Of a stretch of 64,000 bases of DNA, positions 43,428 through 54,357 are shown piece by piece (the first letter of the stretch is position 1; each line of letters begins with the position of its first letter). Under the pieces are notes generated by a model. It was not told the origin of the DNA, did no database searches, and worked only from the letters and a program-made list of their open reading frames with translations. A program made the translations under genes and the position numbers. The stretch is from Sparassis latifolia (taxonomy: Eukaryota; Basidiomycota; Agaricomycetes; Polyporales; Sparassidaceae), in the NCBI GenBank assembly GCA_018466975.1, contig CM031562.1, forward strand, positions 2,914,001-2,978,000. The letters are read 5' to 3'.

Positions 43428-45478
43428 ATGAGCTCAACACAGCAGTGGCCTGCGCTTGAGTCGTGTCTGGGGGCGTTCCTGATTGGTATCATTTTTCAAT
43501 CCGTGTACGTACTTACTTTCATCGAGCCCCTGGAACAGTTCTGACTCGGTTTACTATCAGATTTTACGGAGTAGTGAGCGGTCTCGCCTTGAATTATTTT
43601 AGGAGATACAGGCGGGACAGTGGTGTTTCAATATGGATGAAATCACTGGTGAGTCTCGCCCCCTGCGGCTATGTTTGAGTTAACATATTTCGATTCAGGT
43701 GCTATTAGCATGGTCAGTGCGTGCGTGCGCTTCCGTGCATTTCGACTGATTGACCTTGCGCTGCTAGGATCCTGTGCTTCTTCAGTCTGATTGTCTCTGC
43801 ACATGCCATGTACTTCTTCGTCGTCAAAAACATTGATGATAACCCTATGGCATTCTCGAAAGCTCCATGGTATGGCATTCATACCCGTTGATTATTCTTT
43901 GCTGACAGTTGGTTGCAGGAGCGTTTGTGTGCGTGGTTCATGTTGCCGAAATCTGTAGTGACGTGCTAACTGATCGTCGCAGTTGTTGATGGCAGTCAAT
44001 GTAGGTCTTTTCATATGGTTCACGTCTCATTCTGACGCTGCTTCCACCCAGGCGGTAGTGGTGGTTCTTGTGCGATTGTACGTTCGCATACTGTCCGTGT
44101 GGTACTTATTGACGGTGAATGCAGCATATTCCTTTATCGGCTGTGGCGATGTGAGCTCCATCCCCCGGTTAAATGTCGCTATCAGAGGGTTGATCTCTTT
44201 TTTAGTCGTCAAGGCCAAGGGGGAATGGAACAGTGGGTGGAAAGCCTTGCTGTTACTTACCGTGCGTAATATGCTTCACCCCAGCAGGTCATATCTAACT
44301 AATCGGTTAGGTGCTCCTGACGCTGATCGATCTATGTACGCGTTTTGGCTGAGTCGGGCAAGCTGATGCTGACGCTTATTATTTTGTGGCGTCTAGCTGG
44401 ATCTCTCGGTACGTGAGATGAAAGACATTCGAGTGCCCACCGTTGCTGACACTTTTTTGATACAGCTGTCTCGATAAAATTGTGAATAGGGTTTCCTTTG
44501 GCTTCTGTCCTTTTTCCTCACCGTTTGCAGATTCTTGACACCCGACACGGAGGAGCTCGAGCAGATAAAAGTTTGTTTCGTTGTCAAAGCGCTGTCATCT
44601 TTGGCTCATGATGTTACAGGTCATGGTAGAAGTGGTTTTTGCCGCTGGTGTATCGGCGGACATCTTCCTGGTGGGATTGCTTTGCTTTTCTCTGAACAGT
44701 TCTCGGACAGGCTTCGAGAGGTGTGTGGTGTGTTTGGAACACTTCGATCTCGTCGTTCATGCATCTATAGCACGGACTCACTCATCAACACTTTGATTCT
44801 ATACGCGATAAATAGTGGTACGCGTCGTTTGCTGTATTGACGGTCATACCTTTACATTGTCCTGTACAGGTCTTCTCCCAACGTAGGTATCGATTTCGCA
44901 CATAGACTGGCGGTTTAGCTCACGGCTCTCGTTGTTGGTAGCATCGTTGCTGGTGCAGGGCTGGCAACGGTGCGCGCGACATGCATTCGGTTGTTCCGCG
45001 TCAGATCTCTGAATATTGAACTATCCAGTTTTTGGTGTCGCCATCTCCCCTGGTCTACATGGCGGTCTACAACCAGATCGCAAATCGTACGTGTGCATTC
45101 TTCGTTGATTCCCGAAGCCCGATGTCACATATATTCTAGTATACCTAATTTCCTTGATCGCGTCGTAAGTGCTGTGCGTCGCTGCCGAGTGGGTATGGTC
45201 GCTCATCTTCTCCGCCGCGTAGCCTCAACCATCGCAAGGTCGTGCGCCGACAAGTAGAGCGGCCCTTCACGGTCGACTTTAGCCCGCTCGAAGCATGCGT
45301 GTCGGCACCCGACGTTCCTTTCACGCCGACGGGGCGCACGGACCTGGAGTGTGGGATGCTGCAATCCGCGGACGCCGAGTCCGAGCGAGTGAGTCTCAGC
45401 AAAACGGACCTCGTGCTCACTCACAGCTTTGGGCGTTCAGGCGTTGATCGATTTGGACTGTCGGACGCGACCAGGTAA
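43428..45478 (+). CDS. Seven-transmembrane protein, DUF6534 type
   Basis: This is an integral membrane protein of a large basidiomycete-specific family of unknown function. ATG 43428 (not the earlier ATG 43388, whose frame stops at 43457) gives WPALESCLGAFLIGIIFQSV. Many short introns then join FYGVVSGLALNYFRRYRRDS, LVLLAWILCFFSLIVSAHAM, YFFVVKNIDDNPMAFSKAPW, then IFLYRLWRWLISFLVVKAKG and VVFAAGVSADIFLVGLLCFS. The family signature follows: SRTGFER/TDSLINTLILYAINSG, LTALVVGSIVAGAGLAT, and PLVYMAVYNQIANLYLISLI, then ASLNHRK. A soluble tail ends at TAA 45478. At least ten introns are implied. Some middle junctions are tentative. Confidence 0.75.
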
Positions 45479-46895
45479 ATTTGATGAGAAGGTTGAGTCG
45501 GAACTGGTCCTCTCGGTATGTGATCGCTCTGGGGGACGCCGACCTGGACTCACCGTCACACATCTGGTAGGACGCAAAGGAACTTCCATCTACGCCCGAG
45601 TCGGAGAGTAGTAGTGCTGATATAGGCGAGATGATGATCCAAGCGTGTCGGTATTCATGACTATCTCGCGGCAGATAAGCTTTGAGAGTCGGCCATTCAG
45701 ACCTCGGTCATGCCCACGGTAATGAAGGTGAGAATAGTCCCAGTCATCAGTGAAACCGGAGATTTTTCACATATGATTTTTTCAGTTGCTAACTTGTACA
45801 AAATTTATCTAAAAATATATAGCTTCATAATGGCCGGCGACAATTGTACTCCCCACACATTTTACAGCCAACGGAAAATCTCGTCCTAACTCAAGGACGG
45901 TTGCGGGTGGCTTACTACACACATTCGACACATCCAGACCCGCATCTTGCCTTCGGAGCCATTCTCGACGTTGACTGGAGTTGCGTAATGCTCGCGGCCG
46001 GATGTTCATTAGACTTGGCCTGGAGAGTATTGTTCACCACATAAATATCGGGGCACAGCAATGCTGTCCTGCTATGCAGGTAAGTCCTCCCATCTGCAGG
46101 TGAGCTATTCCTTCGCATGCAAGTCCCTTCTGTGCAGGTAAGTTCCTCCCAATTCCATCGGTAAGTTCCTCTTTCCTAGGAAGGTGGCGAATTGTTTATT
46201 CGTGCAGGTAAGTCCTTACCGTGATGCAGACCTTGAGTCGTTCATTCTTTGCCACGCTACAATCTGCAGCATACGGCATGTAGCGCTGTCGCTGAAGACA
46301 GTCGCTCAGAGAAGCACATTGCACAATTGGCATCTGATAGCTGCGTAGATTTCTTTGGAAGCCAGGTCAAAGTATGACTATGCCGGCATGTCACATACCG
46401 GCATGCTTTGATGGTGTTTTCACTCACCTGATGTAACGGTTGCACTGTATCTACATCCACGCTCGCAGTATGCATGTTGAATATTCGTCGCCGTTTAAGC
46501 ATGCCAATGGCTGATTATTGTGTGACATATAGAGGGCTGGATCAGGTGAATTTTGCTGGCACATTCCCACCAATTATACAGTCTTCGAAATTATCCTACG
46601 AGTTCGAACTTCCTGGAATAATTGTACCAATTCGGAACGCCTCAGCGGTATAAGGCCTTGTAGTAGTACTCCTGGCGTAATAATACTCCCGATGACATGG
46701 ATTATACCATTTGGCAAGGGCTTATATACCTTCACAAAAAAACTTCGGATTCGGTGATGCGCCCCAGGTAGGAGAGAACGAAGTATATAAGGCAGCAGGA
46801 TAGCAGTTTGCAGTAATAGCGACAACGTGAAATATACAGCGTCATTATTAGTCCGATCGTACCTTACCGAAACCCAGCCCCATCCACTTCCACAC
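45479..46895. other. No gene supported
   Basis: This stretch contains a short-repeat array (46073-46216). A TATATAAG box on the plus strand near 46785 is followed by no recognised gene. No coding frame is convincing. Confidence 0.4.
46073..46216 (+). repeat. Degenerate tandem array of splice-donor-like units
   Basis: About six imperfect copies of a 20-30 nt unit built on TGCAGGTAAGTCCTCCC occur in a row (at 46074, 46096, 46115, 46134, 46160 and 46204). Four contain a full CAGGTAAGT or CGGTAAGT, the consensus 5' splice site. Confidence 0.6.
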
Positions 46896-48640
46896 TCACG
46901 GTGCCCACGTCATAGCAGCACCCACCCCACAACCAGCCCAGCCAGCACGACGACAGCACGCCGCGCCTTCAGTGGAACTCTCAGCACCGCTGCTGGACCC
47001 GTTATGAGTCGACTTGGCTGTCGCGCTGGCCGTCGCAGCAGCCGAGCCAACAGTGGCGGACGGAGTGGCCGAGTTGACGCCGTTCATGGCGAGCGCCGTG
47101 CTCGACAGACGAGCAAAGCCGACGGACGCGGGGGACGCGCGGAAGACCGCGTACACGTTTTTCTGCCCCCCCGAACGCAATCAGCAAACCGACACTAACA
47201 CAGCCGAAAGAGCGACGCACCAGGAAGGTGTCCCCGACGATCCACGCCGGCGCGCTGGAGCCCTGCACGTCCACGGCGAAGAACGCGCCCACGCACGTCC
47301 CGCCGCTCGCCTGCTCGAACGCAAAGTCCGCGGGGGAGATGGGCCACGCGATCGCGCTCGCGCCGAACGTGAGCGTGACGTTTACAGAGGTCGAGCACGG
47401 GTAGGTGTAGAAGTTCTGGAGGTTGCCAGTGCCTGGAGCGCTCCCCGGGATCTCTGCGTAGATCGCGGCGATGACGGAGGCGGGCCCGCCCACGAGTGTC
47501 GTGCCGGTGTCGATGGCGGCGAAGGAGGAGGACCCGGATGGGAGCGTGACGTTCTTCCCTTGTGAGGTCAGTCCTATACAGTCCGGCGTCGTCATGAGGT
47601 GCGTTTGAGAACTGAGCCAGAGTGGTGCGCACCGGTCAGCTGCTGCATCCAATACCCAGTCTCCCCGCTAGGGATACTCCTGGTAATCGATATCTCCAGT
47701 GTACAGGCTGCTGTCGACGCCGCCGAGGGTGAACGTGCCCCCAGGCTCGAGCCCCGACTGCGGCACGACGCGCGTGTTGTTATCAAAGCGCGTCAGCTGG
47801 AACGCCATGAGCGGCTCCGAGAGCGCGCCGCTCGTCTGCTGGAGCGCCTCCCAGAACGGCGTCGCGCCCGACGACGCAATCTGCTGCCACGCCAAGCCCA
47901 TAAGGCCGGACACGGGCGCGTTGAGCATACCCTGCGAGACCTCGGTGACAACCGCGAACTCCTGGGCGGAGACCTGGAAGCCGGCCATCTGCACCGTGTC
48001 CTGCCCGAGCACGCCCAGGGCGGTGCCGGACTGGTACTGGATCTCAAACGCCTTGCCGAGAGACTGGAACGTCGACGACGCGGAGGGGTCGAAGAGCGGA
48101 ATCCCGCTGGGCACGTTCGAGGCGGACCCGTTCGTGGTGTCGCCCGCGAGCCATAGGTCCGCCGAGCCAGTATCGAGAATGACGTTGAACGAGACAGGAG
48201 GAGTGCCGACTGCGATGGAGCCGTAGAAATCCGCGTCTGCGCCCTGGTTGACCAGCCTGCACAAACACGATGAGCGATCGATGATTCCGCAGTGCGCAGC
48301 AGCCCGCGGATGAGTTTAATTTTGACTTCGGGAAGTGGGATGACGTCATCCCACCCGGCAGTCCGCATCCGCCGACGGAGGAGAGGAGGACTCACAAAGT
48401 GTTTCCACTACTCCCGCGCTTCTTGTTCTTGTAGCTGCCCACGCCGTATTTTGCCTCCAAAGCCAGCCGTCGCCTCTTCAAACTAGCAGCGCGCGTTGCG
48501 AAATCCTGCTGCGGCTTTGGCCGGCGTAACAGGCTAATAGACTGGCCAACGGGGACATAAGGTCTTGGTGCGGCAAGGACGTCCGGAGCGAGAGTCGAAA
48601 CGACCAAGGCGGTGAGTGAGAGGGGAAGGAAGTAGTACAT
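46896..48640 (-). pseudogene. Aspartic protease paralogue with frameshifts
   Basis: It is homologous exon for exon to the protease at 27765-29496. It has a signal peptide (MYYFLPLSLTALVVSTLAPD), propeptide, LVNQGADADFYGSIAVGTPP, first Asp in VILDTGSADLWLAGD, second Asp in AAIDTGTTLVGGP and SAPAWIVGDTFL/KNVYAVF. Compared with the paralogue, one extra base near 47676-47683 (after GDIDYQ) brings a TAG at 47668-47670; the correct continuation (SIPSGETGYWMQQLTG) is in another frame. At the C-terminus the hydrophobic GPI-like tail (RRAVVVLAGLVVGWVLL, ending at 46910) is also out of frame with the body, so a second shift is implied. Both catalytic Asp codons are intact. The lesions may be real or may be sequence errors. 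Confidence 0.75.
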
Positions 48641-49582
48641 GGTTAAAGACTGCGAGGACTGCGAAGTCTTATGTATGAGGCGAACGGCTGCGCACTGCGC
48701 GGCTTGGCTGCATGTCGAGATCCGGTAATAGCGATGCAACCGCAAAGGTGAATACGACACATGACACGATAGGCAGTCCTCCACCGAGCGGCAGTGTACG
48801 ATCGAGCAGGCGCTATGACAGAAACCAGAAGGGCTGTTCCACACCCAGTCTCGTCGCGTCGACGTCACTCAGAGTCTTTAAACTCGAGAGCAGTGAGATC
48901 AGGCCGAGATCTATTCGTAAAGGTCATCCACAGAGCCAACCTTTGGACTTACAAATTGGAAATTTGGAACGTACAATCACCGGGTAAGATGAGAGCGATC
49001 CGGTTCTTGGTGTGAGCGGGCCAGTCATAGGCAGGTGACACGCTCCCTTGTCCCAAGCGCCCTGATGAGAATCTTGTACTAGAGCTGAATCATGTCTTCC
49101 AGGACATATCCAGAAGGACTTTCCGACCGAGTCGAGAGGAACTGTTAGCAGAGTGTTAGCAGAGATGACTGTCAAGGAAGAGCCGCCAATGCGCACCTAT
49201 GTGCCTCCCCTCACTCCCTCTTCACTACTTCCACCTAGTTATAGAAAACGTTGCGTGGACAGTTACTAAAGCCACCGGGACAGAGAGGGAGTCCACCAAT
49301 CTTCCAATCAAAACGAACGTCCATAGCGGTGAAGAAGGTAAGGGAGATTAGAGAACACATTAGAACATTCTCATTTTCATTTTCCAAAGCTCAATTCAAA
49401 GTTCCCGGCGAACACCGGGAACACGTCGTGCTCCATGTTCACCAAAACAAAATGGCTGTGGCATGGCACAGCAGCCTAGAGGTCACATTACGATAGAAAT
49501 GCAATAAAAACATAAGATACACTACTCATACAACCCTGAAACCCACATTCTACAACAGTCCAAACACACATCGACAACCACC
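48641..49582. other. Intergenic
   Basis: This is the promoter side of the aspartic protease paralogue and the 3' flank of histone H3. No gene is seen. Confidence 0.5.
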
Positions 49583-50163
49583 TCATGTCCGCTCACCGCG
49601 GAGGCGGCGGGCCAGTGCGAGGTCTTTTGGCTGGATGGTGACGCGCTTGGCGTGGATGGCAGCGAGGTTGGTGTCCTCAAAGAGTGAGACGAGGTATGCT
49701 TCGGAGGCCTCCTGGAGAGCCATGACGGCAGATGACTGGAAGCGGAGGTCCGTCTGCAAAAACCAATTTAGGGACGAACGTTAGCAACATGGTGCATGGA
49801 GAGGCTGACCTTGAAGTCCTGCGCGATTTCGCGGACAAGACGTTGGAAGGGGAGCTTCCGGATGAGGAGCTCGGTCGATTTCTGGTAGCGACGGATTTCG
49901 CGGAGGGCGACGGTGCCGGGGCGGAAGCGATGAGGCTTCTTCACGCCGCCTGTGGCCTGAGAAGTCCGCTTAGTTCAGCCCCGGGGACGATGACGATCCA
50001 CTCTCCCACTTACCTGAGCAGTCTTGCGGGCTGCGGACTTGGCAGCGAGTTGCTTACGGGGCGCCTTGCCTGGAAGAATAAACTGAGTTAAACGTTTCTC
50101 GCCAATCAGTAAAGGCTGCTTACCACCGGTAGACTTGCGAGCGGTTTGCTTGGTGCGAGCCAT
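49583..50163 (-). CDS. Histone H3
   Basis: This is a core nucleosome histone. Four exons start at ATG 50163: [13 protein letters not shown], then [18 protein letters not shown], then [60 protein letters not shown] and [20 protein letters not shown], ending LRGERT at 49583. All modification sites (K4, K9, K14, K27, K36, K79) are present. Position 30 is Gln where Pro is common in other kingdoms, and the last residue is Thr. The histone fold is complete, and no lesion is seen. Introns are of GT-AG type, about 50-60 nt. The gene is divergent from H4 with a 316-nt shared promoter. Confidence 0.97.
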
Positions 50164-50479
50164 TGGATGATAGGAAGATGGAGTGGTTTGATGGGGTGAG
50201 GTGGCCTGAGGTGGATAGTGCAAGTGCTGACGACGAAGGCGGATGAAAGAGCATGGCCAGAGGTTAGCCAGCTCTTATACGGCATGGGCAATACCGCACG
50301 TGCCCTGGCCGACGCGTCGCGACGCGTTGACGCGCGTTCAACAAAATAAGGTTTTTAGCACGTGACGGGCCACCGACGCGCAGCATAAGTACCTTGTCGC
50401 TCTCTTTCCTTCCAACCACTTGCGTGCCCCACTACAAACCTCACCTACTTTCTCAAATCTCTCTATCATCCTCTGAAAC
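50164..50479. promoter_or_regulatory. Divergent H3-H4 promoter with MCB palindrome
   Basis: Two ACGCGT boxes (50312-50317 and 50322-50327) lie head to head inside a perfect 16-bp palindrome. ACGCGT is the MluI cell-cycle box bound by MBF in yeasts and is typical of S-phase genes. CACGTG motifs flank it at 50297-50302 and 50359-50364. The arrangement suggests coordinated S-phase expression of both histones. Confidence 0.7.
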
Positions 50480-50962
50480 ATGTCTGGACGCGGCAAAGGT
50501 GGCAAGGTGAGGACACCCGTGTTCCACCTCAGAGATGTTACTGACTGCCTATGCTTATGAATAGGGTCTCGGAAAGGGCGGTGCTAAGCGCCATCGTAAG
50601 ATTCTTCGCGACAACATTCAGGGTAAGTAAGCTCTTCGAACTCGGTCGCAAACATGATGGTAACAAGTGTCGTCAGGTATCACGAAGCCTCGCTATCCGT
50701 CGTCTGGCGCGCCGTGGTGGTGTGAAGCGTATCTCGGGCCTCATCTACGAAGAGACCCGCGGTGTGCTCAAGATCTTCCTCGAAAACGTACGCGGTCTTC
50801 TGTCTTATACATCTGGCCGCTCCTCTAACTGATCTGTTACTCCAGGTCATCCGCGACTCAGTAACCTACACCGAGCACGCAAAGCGGAAAACCGTCACCG
50901 CCCTTGACGTCGTATACGCGCTCAAGCGATCGGGTCGTACGCTGTACGGTTTCGGCGCATAG
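50480..50962 (+). CDS. Histone H4, with an apparent 1-nt frameshift
   Basis: This is a core nucleosome histone. Exon 1 (ATG 50480) gives SGRGKGGK. Exon 2 (50565-50622) gives [20 protein letters not shown]. Exon 3 should read [17 protein letters not shown], but the DNA at 50679-50700 has one extra base between the Pro codon and Ala-Ile-Arg (within 50688-50691). The spliced frame therefore shifts there. The rest, [19 protein letters not shown] and [20 protein letters not shown], then [18 protein letters not shown], is perfectly H4-like. No alternative splice site restores the frame. A sequence error is at least as likely as a true mutation, because the remaining codons show no decay. Confidence 0.85.
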
Positions 50963-51340
50963 AGGGGCTACGGGGCGTGTTTTTGGTCTATTGTTGTATC
51001 AGTATAATGTAACGTTATTTTTTTTTTTCCTTGAATCTTCGCTGCTCGGACGTTGGAGCATGTTGGCGGGTTCGTTCCATGACGCGGTTACTGCCTACGT
51101 ATGCTATTACATACTATGCCAATATATACGAGTCTTCGGCGCTCAGCAATGTTCTCAGCCCGAATGCGTCTGGCTTTGCGTCACGTGTTTGGTGTCGCGA
51201 ATTGTCTCCACGGCCTTCAGGTTGCAAGGCCTCATTGCATTGCTTCCCTCTGCCATTCCCTCGTCTTCGGGCATTGTCAAGCCACAGCAGCTCTTCGTCT
51301 AGAAAGCTGTAGAATCGCGCGAAAACCCCGTCCTCTTGAC
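50963..51340. other. H4 3' flank and Nup85 promoter
   Basis: No gene is seen. A T-run near 51020 could be part of the H4 3' region. Confidence 0.5.
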
Positions 51341-54075
51341 ATGCAATCCGAACCACATGCCGGTCCCGCAAACTTATTGCCACCTCTCATCTCGAAAGGT
51401 GGCGTCGACGATTTCAGGCGGTCAGGACGGACACTGGCAGCGGGTATATCGCCGCGGGATGATACCATAGCTATTTATGCCACACCCAATGTATGTGTTC
51501 CTTCTCGCATCTGGCGACCTGCTAACTGGGGCTAGGCGGACCCTCAGACCCTGCAAGCGCAGAACGCGTCATATCCGGAGGAGCAGAATATTTACCTCGC
51601 GTCAGCTCAACATGCGCCGTCCTCGGAGAGGCGGGTGGTGTGTGGTCATGGCCCTCTTTTTTTGCGTGACTGACTGAGCGCAGTTCGTAACGGACACTTC
51701 CGTCATCTTCGCCGCTCTCCAAAGATTGTTAACCAACGTGCGCAAGAAAGACATACAAGTGTATCACCCTTCTCTGTCTAGCTCTAGCTCCCACTCATGC
51801 TGATGCGCATCGCAGAATGGATCATGAGCCAACCCTGGAGGCGTTGAACAAGCTCGCATACGACTACATCAATTTCTGCAAGGAGTGTTGCGCATACGCC
51901 TCCGTAGGCTCATCCAAACTTACATTCCTCTCTCTGCTCACCTAAAGGCTTGACAGCAATCAATCACGCGCACGGAGCCCCTCCAGTTCTCTGCGGAACA
52001 CTACGCGAAGCTATTCTCGTGCTTCTCGCTCTTCACCCTCTTATATCTACCGGACGCCGGGCACGATCGCGCGCCGGTGGGCGATGAACTGATGGAATGG
52101 CTGAATACGCATTTCATCCAGCCGTCCACGGAGGAAGGCGACCACCTGAGCACGCTCGAGAAACCATGGGAGGACGACACATTCTGGCCCTACCTCACAA
52201 GGCACGTCTCCGCCGCGAGCAAACCAGTTTGCTGACCATGACCTTCGCGAAAACACGTTTACTGATCGCTCGCAACAGGACGACGCTGCGCGGGATGTCG
52301 AAAGCGTCCGCGTTCTTCCTTAAAGAGCTCTCACGGCACCCGTCCATGTTTTTGCAGCGGATCGCGGCGGGGCTGTTGCCGCTCGTCACGAACCACCCGA
52401 GGCTGTACCAGTATAACGCCGAGCGCGATTTTGTGATTGCGTACCGCCGCTGGCGCGATCGCGTGAAGGCACTGCGACTCGAGCTCAACCGCATACCAGA
52501 CGCTGCACGCGAGGACGAGGCGGGGAATTGGTGGGAACGCATGAGCGCCATCGTCGGGCTCCTCGAGGGCCGCCCAGACGTCACGAAGCGGATATGCGTG
52601 GATCTGGGCGCGGATTGGAAGGAGGTGTGCGTCGCGTGGAGCGTGTTTGTCGATACGAGGCTGAGGAGGCAGGATATGCCGTGAGTATTGGCTGATTCCA
52701 CGAGTGAGACCCAAGCCTGATTGTATGCGTTAGAGACGTCGTCGCCCATGTGCTGAACGAGATGCCGGCGGATCCGACAAACATGGAGGACGTGATTCAT
52801 ACGTCGCTCCTCCTCGGAAAGCCAAAGAGCGTACTGGTGGAGGCTGCACAGATGGATATCTGGCTCGCTGCGCATTTTGCTGATATGATGGAGCCGCTGG
52901 AGCTCATCGGGAGCGAGCCTGACGAGTATGTTTTTCCCCGATCGTCACGATATGGGAGCATGCTAACTCGAAAGTTAGCTCTGACCTCAGTTTGCGACAG
53001 CAGTACGTGCTCTCATATACTGAGTACCTGCGCTCGGACCCTGCGTTGTGGCGCATCACCGTCGACTATATGTGCACCTGCGGGGATATCGGAAAGCAGA
53101 TGGCGGACGAGGTGCTCGTGCGCGTCCCCTTGCGGTTGCAGGCCCCGCGAGACTCGAGCGATGCTTCCGCTGAGCGTGAGCGGATTCGTACGGGGAATCT
53201 CGCGGGTGTGTTGAAGGACGTCGCCGCGACGTGCTTCGAGCACCAGAGGGAGGGCGTTAGGCGCACGGTCTGCAGGGTAGGCTGTTCTCGTTGCGTCAGT
53301 TGTACGGACCGGCTAATAGACACTTCTTCCGTGTAGATCGCGGCGCAGACGTTCTTGAGAGAGCAGGGGTACGGCATGGCGGTATCATTCTGTACGTCTG
53401 CTGAGGACTGGCCTGGCCTTGGACGCATCGTCGATCGGGTGTTAGACGACTACATCACTCAAGGTTCGGTCTTCTCCTACATGTCGGGGCGACGCCACTT
53501 ATCTTTTCTCATGCAGGTCCCGAAAAGTTCGCGCGCCATGTGGCAGGCATCGCGCCCTCGCTCCAAGTGTTGCGCGCGGAGGTGGGCGCGAACAGCGTCT
53601 TTGTGTACCGCCTACTCTTCGCCGTACGGTTAGCCGAGTTCCATCAGCGCCGAATCAACGGCGACCTTGAGGAGGCCGCAGCTGACCTGGTGGCGATGCT
53701 CCGTGAGGACATCGCGCCGAAATCGTGGTGGGCCGTGCTATTGTCCAATGCGGTAGAGCTACTGCTTTACGGTAGGTGTCGTGTTTTGGCTTGGAGAGAT
53801 GGTGCTGACTTTGGCTGGTTCCGTCGCCAGGCGAGCGCATGCTGTTCACGACTGATGAGGCTTGCCTGCTGCTGTGCCGGTTGGAAGAGATCCACATACG
53901 CGCGGCGCAGGGCGCGAGCGAAGATTACCTGGCCGTGCTTGCGCGGACGACCAAAAGCGGCGGAGAGAAGCACGCTCTTCAGCGCTTGCAGACCGTGCGT
54001 CTCGCGCTGGCGCGGTATTACGCGCGGTGTGGGGTGATCGGAGTGGGAGGCAAGAATGGGATCCATAGTAGCTGA
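51341..54075 (+). CDS. NUP85: Nucleoporin Nup85-like scaffold protein
   Basis: This is a predicted ACE1-fold component of the Y-complex (Nup84/Nup107-160) of the nuclear pore. ATG 51341 begins QSEPHAGPANLLPPLISKGG. About ten exons join in phase, giving FVTDTSVIFAALQRLLTNVR, MDHEPTLEALNKLAYDYINF, then FSCFSLFTLLYLPDAGHDRA and ELMEWLNTHFIQPSTEEGDH. They continue with ASAFFLKELSRHPSMFLQRI, VVAHVLNEMPADPTNMEDVI, AAQMDIWLAAHFADMMEPLE, LWRITVDYMCTCGDIGKQMA, and MLFTTDEACLLLCRLEEIHI, then HALQRLQTVRLALARYYARC, to TGA 54075. The DIWLAAHFADMM and WRITVDYM blocks are the best family markers. One intron (52202-52278) needs a GC donor. The protein is almost wholly helical, as expected, and no membrane segment is seen. 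Confidence 0.75.
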
Positions 54076-54357
54076 TCGTGCGATGTGTTAGTGTAACCCG
54101 TTCGATATTCATTGTTTTTGTGTATTGTGTTGACTCGTTTGGCGTTTTGTAGCCTCATGTTCGTGGTGCGTGTGCCGTTCTGTTTGGAGACAATACGTTC
54201 CTCGTTTGATGAAGAACCTGCAGCGCATCGAAGTGGCTAAGCAAGCCAGCCACGCTGGCTGTATGTATCAAGTCGCGCTGCCTCTTCTTCGAGCCCTATT
54301 GTACCACCTCTCTTACCCAACCAGCCATTCGGACTTCACTGCTGCCTTATAATTGCA

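Noticed and set aside
46827..47565. Long plus-strand frames after a TATATAAG box
   Set aside because: They run antisense through the aspartic protease paralogue, whose minus-strand frame has clear family motifs. The plus frames are Arg/Ala-rich shadows of GC-rich coding sequence.
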